This document shows, in pieces, positions 14,411 to 20,385 of a DNA stretch of 44,446 nucleotides. Under the pieces are notes generated by a model. It searched no databases. It was given only the letters and a program-made list of their open reading frames with translations, and was not told the DNA's origin. The first letter of the stretch is position 1. Every line of letters starts with the position of its first letter. The DNA lies in the IMG/VR virus record IMGVR_UViG_3300035085_000004, positions 1-44,446 of that record; one strand, given 5' to 3'. The translations under genes and the position numbers were made by a program. This stretch comes from a virus.

Positions 14411-15099
14411 ACCTGCGCAGCTTCCTTGCGAGCGTCATTCTTGTTCTGCGCCGCCTGCATCCGCTTAATAGCCGCGCGCTCCTTGGAATTGAACAGCGAC
14501 CAGATATAGAGCTTTTCGCCCATGTCTAGCTTGGCGTGTTCAAGTTCCTCGAAGGCGTTCCATTCCTTGCCTTCAGCGAGAAAGTCGCGGACGACAACTG
14601 ACACGTCCAAACAGCGGCTCTTTTGGGAAGCAGTCAGGTCTTCGCCGGCCCCTGCGTTCGGCGTGACCCTGGCTTTCTCCACTGGCTTGCTCTCGTGTCC
14701 GTCCGCGGCTGCGCCGTCGTCGTCCTCCTCGGTCACGATCCCGAGCAATGCCGTCAATGCATAGCGCTTGGCATAAGTGATAGCCGAACCCATCGCCTGC
14801 GAACCGGCCTCTACTACCTTGATGGGCAGCGGATCGGACGTGATCCACTCCCCCGACTTATGGAGCAAGGTCGTGGTCAACGCTTCACCGTTCACCGATT
14901 GCAGGAAGGCAAGGCCGTTCTTCTTCATCGCCGGACGGATGTTCGCAAGGATGGTATCCAGCGGCGCATAGGAGAATTGATACGTCGCCCCGCTCTTGGT
15001 CTTGACCGTCACTGTCCTGTCCCGAGGGATGGCCGGGAAGTCTGATTGCGCCTCGGCGAGCGCCGCCGCCAGTTCCTTGATCGATTCGGATTTGTTCAT
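14407..15099 (-). CDS. erf: ERF-family single-strand annealing protein
   Basis: 230 residues from ATG 15099, preferred over TTG 15117 because AGGAGC lies 7 bases upstream. Contains FSYAPLDTILANIRPAMKKNGLA, LTTTLLHKSGEW, and GSAITYAKRYALTALLGIVTEEDDDG, the hallmark ERF core (residues ~40-135). It anneals complementary single strands for phage recombination and circularisation, as in P22. The charged C-terminal ~100 residues are variable. Neighbours NinB and Ref-like nuclease complete a recombination set. The annotated longer start is possible. Confidence 0.92.
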   Translation of the reverse strand: MNKSESIKELAAALAEAQSDFPAIPRDRTVTVKTKSGATYQFSYAPLDTILANIRPAMKKNGLAFLQSVNGEALTTTLLHKSGEWITSDPLPIKVVEAGSQAMGSAITYAKRYALTALLGIVTEEDDDGAAADGHESKPVEKARVTPNAGAGEDLTASQKSRCLDVSVVVRDFLAEGKEWNAFEELEHAKLDMGEKLYIWSLFNSKERAAIKRMQAAQNKNDARKEAAQV

Positions 15100-15157
15100 C
15101 GTATTGCTCCTGTTCAAGCTGTTGCTGCATCCAATAATCGGGCCCGTCGTCGTTCAT
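14885..15157 (-). CDS. overlapping ORF across the erf 5' end, doubtful
   Basis: A 90-codon frame from ATG 15157, which overlaps the stop of the upstream TM peptide (ATGA) and so could be initiated. Only the first ~18 codons lie ahead of erf; the rest overlaps erf out of frame and has low-complexity composition. It may be a short leader whose downstream part is accidental, or not a gene. Confidence 0.25.
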   Translation of the reverse strand: MNDDGPDYWMQQQLEQEQYDEQIRIDQGTGGGARRGAIRLPGHPSGQDSDGQDQERGDVSILLCAAGYHPCEHPSGDEEERPCLPAIGER

Positions 15158-15246
15158 GCCGTTATCCAGCGAAACGCGAAGGTAAGGACATTCCACACCA
15201 CGATTGCACCGGCAAGCCAGATTAGGAAGTCGGCAATCTCATTCAT
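15154..15246 (-). CDS. 30-residue membrane peptide
   Basis: From ATG 15246 (ATGA with the upstream stop) to TGA 15154: four polar residues, a hydrophobic stretch (IADFLIWLAGAIVVWNVLTF) and a short basic end. Too short for usual gene callers, but coupled on both sides. Probable single-pass inner-membrane peptide; role unknown. Confidence 0.45.
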   Translation of the reverse strand: MNEIADFLIWLAGAIVVWNVLTFAFRWITA

Positions 15247-15407
15247 TTGATCCTAGCCACTTTCTTTGCCAGCTCAGCCTTTACGGCGTCGTCCTTCTTC
15301 TTCTGCTCCTCGACCTTCGCGCGGTAGATAGCCATGCGCTTTGCGAGGTATCCAGGTTTTTTGGATTCGTCGGCAGTGACATAACCTGAGGGCGGCAGGC
15401 GCTTCAT
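15243..15407 (-). CDS. small basic helical protein
   Basis: 54 residues from ATG 15407 (TGATG overlap with the upstream gene). Contains GYVTADESKKPGYLAKRMAIYR and a Lys-rich helix (VEEQKKKDDAVKAELAKKVAR). No family known. Confidence 0.6.
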   Translation of the reverse strand: MKRLPPSGYVTADESKKPGYLAKRMAIYRAKVEEQKKKDDAVKAELAKKVARIK

Positions 15408-15718
15408 CAGTAGCCGAGGCTTTCCAGCCAATCTGCGACGCCCTCTCTATTCACTCCTCGCAAATGCATGAGACTGGCGTCAATTGCCACGTCTGTGGGA
15501 ATCCCGAACGCCTGGGCAACATGGTGGGCATAGCCCAAATCGTGGACATCATGCACAAGCTGACGCCCAGTTTTTGCGTAGTAACCAGCCGCCAAGGCAC
15601 ATCCCGTATATAGCCGACTCTCTTTCACTTCCGGGCACCCGATCCGGATGGCCTCCGACAGCTTCAGCGTGCCGACCTGAGGCTGTTCCAAGTGCTTCAC
15701 TACGCTTTCATCGCTCAT
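15407..15718 (-). CDS. hypothetical protein
   Basis: 103 residues from ATG 15718. Mixed alpha/beta; LSEAIRIGCPEV, GCALAAGYYAKTG, then DVAIDASLMHLRGVNREGVADWLESLGY. This resembles small phage early proteins of unknown function. Coupled to the next gene by TGATG. Confidence 0.65.
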   Translation of the reverse strand: MSDESVVKHLEQPQVGTLKLSEAIRIGCPEVKESRLYTGCALAAGYYAKTGRQLVHDVHDLGYAHHVAQAFGIPTDVAIDASLMHLRGVNREGVADWLESLGY

Positions 15719-15730
15719 CGCTCACTCCGT

Positions 15731-15898
15731 TCAAATGTTCGAAGGAACCCCGGTCCAAGCCGCCTCATCGCCCATGTTCTCCTCCACCAGCCTCAAAGCT
15801 TCGCGCTTCTCCCACAGAGGATTCGGTTCCTTGCACGCCGGGCAGTGCTGATCGTCTGCGGGGAACAGGCAGTCGCAGAAAGTGCATTGGTGGTTCAT
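15731..15898 (-). CDS. 55-residue zinc-ribbon protein
   Basis: From ATG 15898 (ATGA with the upstream stop) to TGA 15731. CTFCDC at residues 5-10 and CPAC at 19-22 form a rubredoxin-like zinc knuckle pair, followed by an acidic helix (WEKREALRLVEENMG). Missed by length cut-offs but well supported by coupling and the Cys pattern. Function unknown. Confidence 0.65.
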   Translation of the reverse strand: MNHQCTFCDCLFPADDQHCPACKEPNPLWEKREALRLVEENMGDEAAWTGVPSNI

Positions 15899-16239
15899 AG
15901 CGCGTGGTCCTTTGCTACTGTCAACATCATCCGCAGCCCGTCGTCGGAAATGTTGCCGAATTCAAGACCGCGCACACTACGGACTAGGGCTTGTCTCTCC
16001 ATCCGCTTCTTGGTTTCCTCGTTTATCTCGACGGCCTCTTGCTCGGTCATCAGAAAGCCGTGGTAGTAACCGCGCTCCCCGATCCTGCGGCCATTGCTGT
16101 TCCACCGCGTGCCATTGTCGAGCGTGACTTGTGTGGCGGTGCGCCTGACGACCTTTCGAATCTCGCACACCCCATTATGGAAACCGCCGCCTCCAATGCC
16201 GACGCTATCTCCTACCTTTAAGGTCGTGGTATCCATCAT
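15895..16239 (-). CDS. hypothetical protein with SH3-like N-terminus
   Basis: 114 residues from ATG 16239 (or ATG 16236), overlapping the upstream stop. N-terminal beta-rich half (LKVGDSVGIGGG, VCEIRKVVRRTATQVTLDNGTRW) looks like a small barrel, with the second half helical (EINEETKKRMERQALVR). Function unknown. Confidence 0.65.
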   Translation of the reverse strand: MMDTTTLKVGDSVGIGGGGFHNGVCEIRKVVRRTATQVTLDNGTRWNSNGRRIGERGYYHGFLMTEQEAVEINEETKKRMERQALVRSVRGLEFGNISDDGLRMMLTVAKDHAL

Positions 16240-16511
16240 TCTTGCTCCGCTTGGTCGGCTTTCATGAGGGCAACCCGCAGCGTTTCGGCTGCTCGTTCCA
16301 CATCCGCCCATTCCTGCCGGTGCTCGCCGAATTCGTAACGCTTCTGCAAAGCAGCAAGCATGGGAGACAGGATAGATTCGGATGCTTCCATGTAATCTGG
16401 AGTGGCGAGGATGATGGTGTCCTCCAGACCTAGCAGACGGTTGGTGTAGCGGGTCAATGTCTGCTGCGTCTCGGAATCCAGTTGCTTGAAGAAGTCGAAG
16501 GCTTTGCCCAT
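16236..16511 (-). CDS. hypothetical helical protein
   Basis: 91 residues from ATG 16511, with AAGGGA upstream. Helical throughout: FDFFKQLDSETQQTLTRYTN, SILSPMLAALQKRYEFG and VERAAETLRVALMKA. Second gene after the early-left promoter. No family recognised. Confidence 0.65.
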   Translation of the reverse strand: MGKAFDFFKQLDSETQQTLTRYTNRLLGLEDTIILATPDYMEASESILSPMLAALQKRYEFGEHRQEWADVERAAETLRVALMKADQAEQE

Positions 16512-16544
16512 GTCGCTATCCCTTTAGTTGCGCCCCGGAAGGGG

Positions 16545-16706
16545 CTAGGCCGCCTGGTTGAGGTTGTTCAACGCCTCCTCGCGGGTATGCCCGAAAGCGA
16601 CCTGCTCTCCGCACTCGGCACGCCAGTCGTTGATGCCGAGGGCGATCTGTTCGTCGAGCGGAAGGTCGCGGGTGAACGTGTTCGGGACTTCATAGACCTG
16701 GATCAT
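16545..16706 (-). CDS. first gene of the leftward early operon
   Basis: 53 residues from ATG 16706 with a strong GGAGGAG ribosome site, ending TAG 16545. Acidic, mixed structure (IQVYEVPNTFTRDLPLDEQIALG, then HTREEALNNLNQ). It is the promoter-proximal gene, transcribed about 40 bases after the predicted start. Such genes in lambdoid phages can encode antiterminators, but this protein is acidic and lacks an Arg-rich motif, so that is unlikely. Role unknown. Confidence 0.65.
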   Translation of the reverse strand: MIQVYEVPNTFTRDLPLDEQIALGINDWRAECGEQVAFGHTREEALNNLNQAA

Positions 16707-16753
16707 CTTCGTCTCCTCCGGTTGCGCCCTAAGAAGCTAGGCGGTATGGAGGG

Positions 16754-16782
16754 AATATAGGCGCACCTAAACACGAAGTCAA
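16754..16782 (-). promoter_or_regulatory. strong early-left promoter (PL-like)
   Basis: On the minus strand, TTGACT (16782-16777), a 17-base spacer, then TATATT (16759-16754): near-consensus sigma-70. Two operator-like repeats overlap it, one over the -10 and spacer, one touching the -35, so the repressor would block it. It drives the whole run from 16706 down to int. Confidence 0.82.
16757..16770. promoter_or_regulatory. repressor operator, early-left site 1
   Basis: ATAGGCGCACCTAA (minus strand TTAGGTGCGCCTAT) differs at one position from the site at 17247-17260 upstream of the cro-like gene. Half-sites TTAGG/CCTAT form an inverted repeat. It covers the -10 side of the early-left promoter. 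Confidence 0.68.
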
Positions 16783-16795
16783 TAGGAGTGCCTAA
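16782..16795. promoter_or_regulatory. repressor operator, early-left site 2
   Basis: ATAGGAGTGCCTAA has the same TAGG-N4-CCTAA half-site arrangement as the other operators, 25 bases from site 1 and touching the -35 box, allowing side-by-side binding of repressor dimers. Confidence 0.6.
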
Positions 16796-16824
16796 GATAT
16801 TTTATAAAGGTAAGGGGATTTCCG

Positions 16825-16848
16825 AAAAACCTGTAAGAGGTTACAGGT
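16825..16848 (-). terminator. Rho-independent terminator of the repressor gene
   Basis: On the minus strand an 8-bp perfect stem (ACCTGTAA / TTACAGGT), 4-base loop, then TTTTT. It starts 7 bases after the repressor stop and would stop repressor transcripts before they enter the early-left operon. Confidence 0.88.
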
Positions 16849-16854
16849 GTCGAA

Positions 16855-17187
16855 CTACCGACGTTTTTGCTGGTTCAGCAGGGTTTGGGCGAGGGCCATA
16901 AGCGTTGCCTTATTGCCATCGTCCAGCGCGTCGTAGGTCGCAGTGAGCTGCGCGTCCCAATCCTCGCCCCTTTTTCCCTTGGGCCGGGCCGCCAGGATGT
17001 CCTGGATCGGCACGGCCAAGGCGCGTGCTATGGAGTGTAGGGTTTCAAACTTGGGCATCCTTGTTACTCCCTTTTCCAGCGCCCACACGCTGGGTTGGGA
17101 AAGCTTCGCCCGCCGGGCGAGTTCGGCCTGGTTCCATCCCTTTCCCTCCCGGAGAGAGACGATCTTGCTAGGGTCGTAAACGAGCAT
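16855..17187 (-). CDS. CI-like phage repressor (HTH_XRE, no LexA-type domain)
   Basis: 110 residues from ATG 17187. Residues 5-65 form an XRE helix-turn-helix (IVSLREGKGWNQAELARRA / KLSQPSVWALEKG, then FETLHSIARALAVPIQDI). The C-terminal part is a helical dimerisation tail (DAQLTATYDALDDGNKATLMALAQTLL). There is no peptidase domain, so induction would not be by RecA-driven self-cleavage, unlike lambda. It should maintain lysogeny by binding the TTAGG...CCTAA operators at both early promoters. Its own start lies close behind a possible -10, with no clear ribosome site. Confidence 0.85.
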   Translation of the reverse strand: MLVYDPSKIVSLREGKGWNQAELARRAKLSQPSVWALEKGVTRMPKFETLHSIARALAVPIQDILAARPKGKRGEDWDAQLTATYDALDDGNKATLMALAQTLLNQQKRR

Positions 17188-17268
17188 ACGCCTATTTTGC
17201 TTCCGGTCAACTTAGGTGTGGCTAAAGAAAATTTGACTCGCATCCATTAGGTGTGCCTATAATAGTTC
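17188..17268. promoter_or_regulatory. immunity operator/promoter region
   Basis: Rightward promoter: TTGACT (17233-17238), 19-base spacer, TATAAT (17258-17263). Operators TTAGGTGTGGCTAA (17212-17225) and TTAGGTGTGCCTAT (17247-17260), the latter covering the -10; a weaker half-match (ATAGGCGTATGC, minus strand) at 17184-17195 overlaps the repressor start. For the repressor a weak -10 (CAAAAT) ends six bases before its ATG. The layout of three sites between divergent regulator genes is lambda-like. Confidence 0.75.
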
Positions 17269-17454
17269 GTGACTTATGCCGACCTAATCAAGTTTTTCGG
17301 CACGCAGAAGGCTGCCGCCGAGGCCCTGGGCCTGAAGCAACCATCGCTTTCCGAGTGGCGCGAGAGTGGCATTCCAGAACCGCGACAGGCGCAATACGAG
17401 TTAGTGACGAAGGGCAAGCTTCGGGCAACGCGCCCGATTGCGAAGTCAGCATGA
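17269..17454 (+). CDS. Cro-like regulator
   Basis: 61 residues from GTG 17269. MTYADLIKFFGTQKAAAEALGL / KQPSLSEWRESGIPEPRQAQYEL is a Cro-type helix-turn-helix (YdaS/Cro style), diverging from the repressor. The -10 box ends only 5 bases before the GTG and no ribosome site exists, so the transcript is probably leaderless. It should oppose the repressor and commit to lytic growth. Confidence 0.82.
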   Translation: MTYADLIKFFGTQKAAAEALGLKQPSLSEWRESGIPEPRQAQYELVTKGKLRATRPIAKSA

Positions 17455-17499
17455 TTTCCCTCTCGCACGAGCGTCCCTCCTCCCTGCGCTTGTTTTGCC

Positions 17500-17530
17500 C
17501 AGCCGAGCTTTTGCGGGAAGCAGAAGGCTG
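17500..17530 (+). terminator. possible early-right terminator (tR1-like hairpin)
   Basis: CAGC...CTTTTGC-GGGAA-GCAGAAG-GCTG: a 7-bp inner stem (one G-T pair) with a 4-bp outer stem and a three-base bulge, followed by GCAAATTTT. Imperfect T-tract. Position between cro and the next gene mirrors lambda tR1. Tentative. Confidence 0.4.
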
Positions 17531-17552
17531 GCAAATTTTCCCCGAGTAAGTC

Positions 17553-17786
17553 ATGTCCTACTCCGATCCTTCATTGATCCGCGATGTTGTTATCAAGGTC
17601 CGTCTCAACGACGTTGAGGACGATCTGCTAGAGGCCGTAGCGAAGTACACCGGCCAGCAGAAATCTACTTTGATGCGTGAGCTGTTCATGGAGCAAGCCA
17701 AACTCGCGTTAGCAGGATTCGGCGATGTTGGCGTATTGGGACGTGAGAAGGAAGAACCACAAATGGCCCTGCAATTGGCCCGATAG
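17553..17786 (+). CDS. CopG/RHH-like protein
   Basis: 77 residues from ATG 17553. RDVVIKVRLNDVEDDLLEAVAKYTGQQKSTLMRELFMEQAK fits a ribbon-helix-helix fold (strand, helix, turn with a Gly-Gln, helix), as in small CopG-type regulators. Gene 2 of the rightward early operon; may regulate early transcription or be half of a lost toxin-antitoxin pair. Confidence 0.68.
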   Translation: MSYSDPSLIRDVVIKVRLNDVEDDLLEAVAKYTGQQKSTLMRELFMEQAKLALAGFGDVGVLGREKEEPQMALQLAR

Positions 17787-17806
17787 GGCCACGAAAAGTC
17801 TACGGC

Positions 17807-17992
17807 GTGGGCCACGACAACTTGGTGCTCTCGAAAGAAGAGGCGAAGCTTGCCAAGCAGATTGCCGAACGCGAAGGAATCACTGAAGAAGAAGCCGCAA
17901 CCCGGCTATTGCAAGCGGCCATTGCTAGGCGCGTGCGAAAGAGAACCGGGAAGGGCCCTGCGAAGGTCTACACAATGAGAGCGAAGCGATGA
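17807..17992 (+). CDS. small helical basic protein
   Basis: 61 residues from GTG 17807. SKEEAKLAKQIAEREGITEEEAATRLLQAAIARRVRKRT is a helix-turn-helix-like RHH C-terminal pattern, then a basic tail. Overlaps the next gene by 4 bases (ATGA). Likely DNA-binding; unknown role. Confidence 0.65.
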   Translation: MGHDNLVLSKEEAKLAKQIAEREGITEEEAATRLLQAAIARRVRKRTGKGPAKVYTMRAKR

Positions 17993-18603
17993 GCGAAACC
18001 GCACTCATTAGATACGATGCAATGGTGTACGCAATTGCCGAGTGCCATCGCGTGGACGAAGTTAAGGACATCCGCGACAAGGCTATGGCGCTAGAAGCCT
18101 ATGCGCGACAGGCGAAGAACACCGAGGCGGAACGTAAGGCGGCAGATGTGCGTCTGCGGGGAGAGCGCCGAAGCGGAGAATTACTAGCGGAACTTGCGCG
18201 TGGCGAAGCTGGGAGACCAAAGAAAAATTCAGTTCAGGCTGAATCCAATTTTCAGCAAGCGAAGCGTAGCGCAGGAATCAGCGATACCCAAGCAACGCGC
18301 TGGCAGCAACTCGCCAATGTGCCGAAAGCGCAATTCGAGGCGGCGCTGCGCGATCCTGACCGAAAACCATCAACTATTCGAATCATCAACGAAGCTCGCG
18401 ATCCGCAACCTAAATTACCTGACGATTCACTATGGATATGGGGGCGCGCGCGAGATTTCGAGCGCGATAACTTCGCGCAGAAAGATCCAGAGGAATTACT
18501 TGCCGCCATGACCGAGACGATGCGTGCCGACATGGAGCGAATCATCCCAACGATGGCGGCTTTTTTTGAACGTTTTATGGAGACATTGAATGAGCACGCA
18601 TGA
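17989..18603 (+). CDS. conserved phage/plasmid helical protein
   Basis: 204 residues from ATG 17989. The N-terminal YDAMVYAIAECHRVDEVKDIRDKAMALEAYARQ pattern and RGERRSGELLAELARGE, followed by a HTH-like region (SAGISDTQATRWQQLANVPKAQF), match a widespread family in phages and mobile elements, often next to replication genes. Predicted DNA-binding; exact role unknown. Confidence 0.75.
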   Translation: MSETALIRYDAMVYAIAECHRVDEVKDIRDKAMALEAYARQAKNTEAERKAADVRLRGERRSGELLAELARGEAGRPKKNSVQAESNFQQAKRSAGISDTQATRWQQLANVPKAQFEAALRDPDRKPSTIRIINEARDPQPKLPDDSLWIWGRARDFERDNFAQKDPEELLAAMTETMRADMERIIPTMAAFFERFMETLNEHA

Positions 18604-19033
18604 AGAAATTTCCCAAACAATTCGGGCATTCATCCTAAACGCTGATAGCGAGGGCGTCATTGATTTGTCCCCGACATTGCTCGCAAGTAAATGTTTCGAG
18701 CGATATGCCATAGGGGACGAAGACATTCATATTCAGTACGCGGCAACCGAGCATTACAAACAAATGTCGCGGGTGATGCTGGCGCGCAGATTCGATCCAG
18801 ACGCTGATGAAAGCGAAGCTACGCAAGGCGATATGTTCTCTGGACATCTGCAATCTAGATATCCAATTCGAGTGAAGGACGGGGAACAGCCAATCTATCG
18901 CCCGCGCGAAGCTCTGAGCGAGGCTGATCTTGACTGGAATATCGCACAGCTCCGCAAGTCGGCGGCGGCGCGCATGAAACATGCTGATGCTCTTCAAGCG
19001 TATCGAGACAGCAAACAACTTCAACCAGCATAA
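18590..19033 (+). CDS. hypothetical protein
   Basis: 147 residues from ATG 18590, overlapping the preceding gene by 14 bases. N-terminal helical half (ISQTIRAFILNADSEGVIDLSPTLLASK) and an acidic mid-part; the C-terminal half has LSEADLDWNIAQLRKSAAARMKHADALQAYRD, a helix like that in some plasmid and phage replication-accessory proteins. Followed by the structured gap. Function unknown. Confidence 0.65.
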   Translation: MSTHEEISQTIRAFILNADSEGVIDLSPTLLASKCFERYAIGDEDIHIQYAATEHYKQMSRVMLARRFDPDADESEATQGDMFSGHLQSRYPIRVKDGEQPIYRPREALSEADLDWNIAQLRKSAAARMKHADALQAYRDSKQLQPA

Positions 19034-19040
19034 CGGCGGG

Positions 19041-19219
19041 GAAGGAACCCCGCTCCGCAAGCAGTGGGCCTGCATGGGCCGCTCGGGAGAAAACACCGTG
19101 TGCGACAACGTAAGGTCGTCGCCCCTCACTGACAAGCCGGGGGTTCCGTTCGTAGCCTGATCCAGCGCGAGCGGCGAAACAGGGAAGCCGTAGGTGAAGA
19201 AGCGTATCGGGCCCGCTCG
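19041..19219 (+). ncRNA. candidate structured RNA or origin element
   Basis: In an otherwise overlapping gene run, 19034-19297 carries no convincing gene. GAAGGAACCCC (19041-19051) can pair with GGGGTTCCgTTC (19140-19151) as an 11-bp stem with one bulged G, closing an 88-base domain with inner stems (e.g. GCGAC/GTCGC). A second domain is closed by CGAGCGG (19168-19174) and CCGCTCG (19213-19219). No known family recognised. It lies just upstream of the replication gene, so an origin or a regulatory RNA is possible. Confidence 0.4.
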
Positions 19220-19297
19220 TTGGCCCCCCTGATAAGTGAGAGACGGATGCAGCGCAAAGAGTCGCCTTCACCGGCGGGCTTGTCTTATGGGGGATAC

Positions 19298-19558
19298 ATG
19301 GGAAAAGTAGTGGCTCTGAATGAGTTGAACCTGAAGCTAGCTGACTTCGACCTGTTTTGGGAAGTGTATCCACGGAAGAAGAACAAAGGCGACGCTTCTA
19401 AAGCATGGAAGCAGACGGAACAGTTGAGGCCGCCGATCGAGCAGCTCATTGCAGCGATAGAGATTGGTATTCGCTCACCAGACTGGCAGCGTGACGGCGG
19501 AGCATACATTCCTTATCCGGCCTCATGGTTGAGGGCGTGGGGCTGGGAGGACGAATGA
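19298..19558 (+). CDS. replication-protein C-terminal domain (stand-alone)
   Basis: 86 residues from ATG 19298 (the frame is open to ATG 19247). The whole of it is the C-terminal module seen in phage replication proteins: FDLFWEVYPRKKNKGDASKAWKQ, then IEQLIAAIEIGI, and GGAYIPYPASWLRAWGWEDE. In typical proteins this follows an HTH DNA-binding part of 100-200 residues; here nothing comparable precedes it. It may load the host helicase or be a remnant. ATGA overlap with the next gene. Confidence 0.72.
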   Translation: MGKVVALNELNLKLADFDLFWEVYPRKKNKGDASKAWKQTEQLRPPIEQLIAAIEIGIRSPDWQRDGGAYIPYPASWLRAWGWEDE

Positions 19559-19941
19559 ACCTCGCCGAGATTCTTCTGCCCGCACGTCCGCCTGTGGTAC
19601 GCGGCAAGGTTCGCATTGTGGTTTTCGATGAAGTGCGCCGCAGATACTTGCGCCGCCGGCAAAAGGCTGCTGCAGCGCATGCGATTTGGTATGCAAAGAA
19701 CGCGGAGGCGCAGAAGGCTAAACGCCGGGCTCGATACCTAGCCGCAAAAGAAAAGGAACTTGAACAGAATCGCGCATGGCGTGCGAGAAACCCGGAGCGC
19801 AAAAAGCTCATTAGCAAGCTGTGGGCGAGGAAGCGAAGGGCGAAGCTGAAGGCGTTGGGTTTGACTTCCCGGGGCCGTCCGATCGGCGCTAAGAACCCGT
19901 CACATTTCAAGAAAGGATGGCGAAATGCAGCTCGCCCTTGA
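19555..19941 (+). CDS. basic helical protein
   Basis: 128 residues from ATG 19555 (ATGA overlap). Strongly basic, Ala/Arg/Lys-rich helix (RRRYLRRRQKAAAAHAIWY, AQKAKRRARYLAAKEKE, RKKLISKLWARKRRAKL), then GRPIGAKN. Likely binds nucleic acid; the repeated RRxRxxAxxKE pattern resembles tails of phage HNH proteins without the nuclease core. Confidence 0.65.
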   Translation: MNLAEILLPARPPVVRGKVRIVVFDEVRRRYLRRRQKAAAAHAIWYAKNAEAQKAKRRARYLAAKEKELEQNRAWRARNPERKKLISKLWARKRRAKLKALGLTSRGRPIGAKNPSHFKKGWRNAARP

Positions 19942-20179
19942 CTATGAACCTGAATATGCCGGCGCGATCCTGCCGCGTCTAGGGACACAGCATAGGACTC
20001 TGCTAGATGCGTTCTATCGTGGCGAGCGCTTGAGCGTATTGCAGGCTATTCAGCGCTATGGAGTCTACGCGTTGAGCCAGAGATGTGGGCAGCTTAAGCG
20101 GCTTGGGTGGCCAATAAAGTCGAGAACTATAGAGAGCGGCGGTAAGCATTTTTCTGAATATTGGGTGGACTTCACATGA
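19925..20179 (+). CDS. phage winged-HTH protein
   Basis: 84 residues from ATG 19925. LGTQHRTLLDAFYRGERLSVLQAIQRYGVYALSQRCGQLKRLGWPIKSR, then a strand SEYWVDF: the short winged-helix family frequent in phage early and middle regions. Overlaps its upstream neighbour by 17 bases. DNA-binding likely; target unknown. Confidence 0.75.
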   Translation: MQLALDYEPEYAGAILPRLGTQHRTLLDAFYRGERLSVLQAIQRYGVYALSQRCGQLKRLGWPIKSRTIESGGKHFSEYWVDFT

Positions 20180-20385
20180 CGCTACCAGAAATACAAGACC
20201 CCTCAGACGCAGAAATTGGCGGTTGGGTTCTACATGCAAAAAGCCGCGGCAGCAACTATACCCATCGTGCCGGCGCTCTGACTGCAGCTCGAGAAAACCT
20301 AGGTCCCAAAGGCTTTGCTGTGATGCTGCACAAGATGAACCTGGAAACCGCAATGGACGTGGTCGAGTGGATGGCGGGGAAATGA
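20176..20385 (+). CDS. small hypothetical protein
   Basis: 69 residues from ATG 20176 (ATGA overlap both ends). Helical with DPSDAEIGGWVLHAKSRG and HKMNLETAMDVVEWMAGK. Coupled between the HTH gene and the DUF1064 nuclease. Function unknown. Confidence 0.65.
   Translation: MTLPEIQDPSDAEIGGWVLHAKSRGSNYTHRAGALTAARENLGPKGFAVMLHKMNLETAMDVVEWMAGK

Noticed and set aside
19158-19190. Hammerhead-ribozyme-like strings (CTGAT ... CGAAAC)
   Set aside because: The required CUGANGA core is not met (CTGATCC), stem II is poor, and no matching cleavage triplet arrangement is seen.
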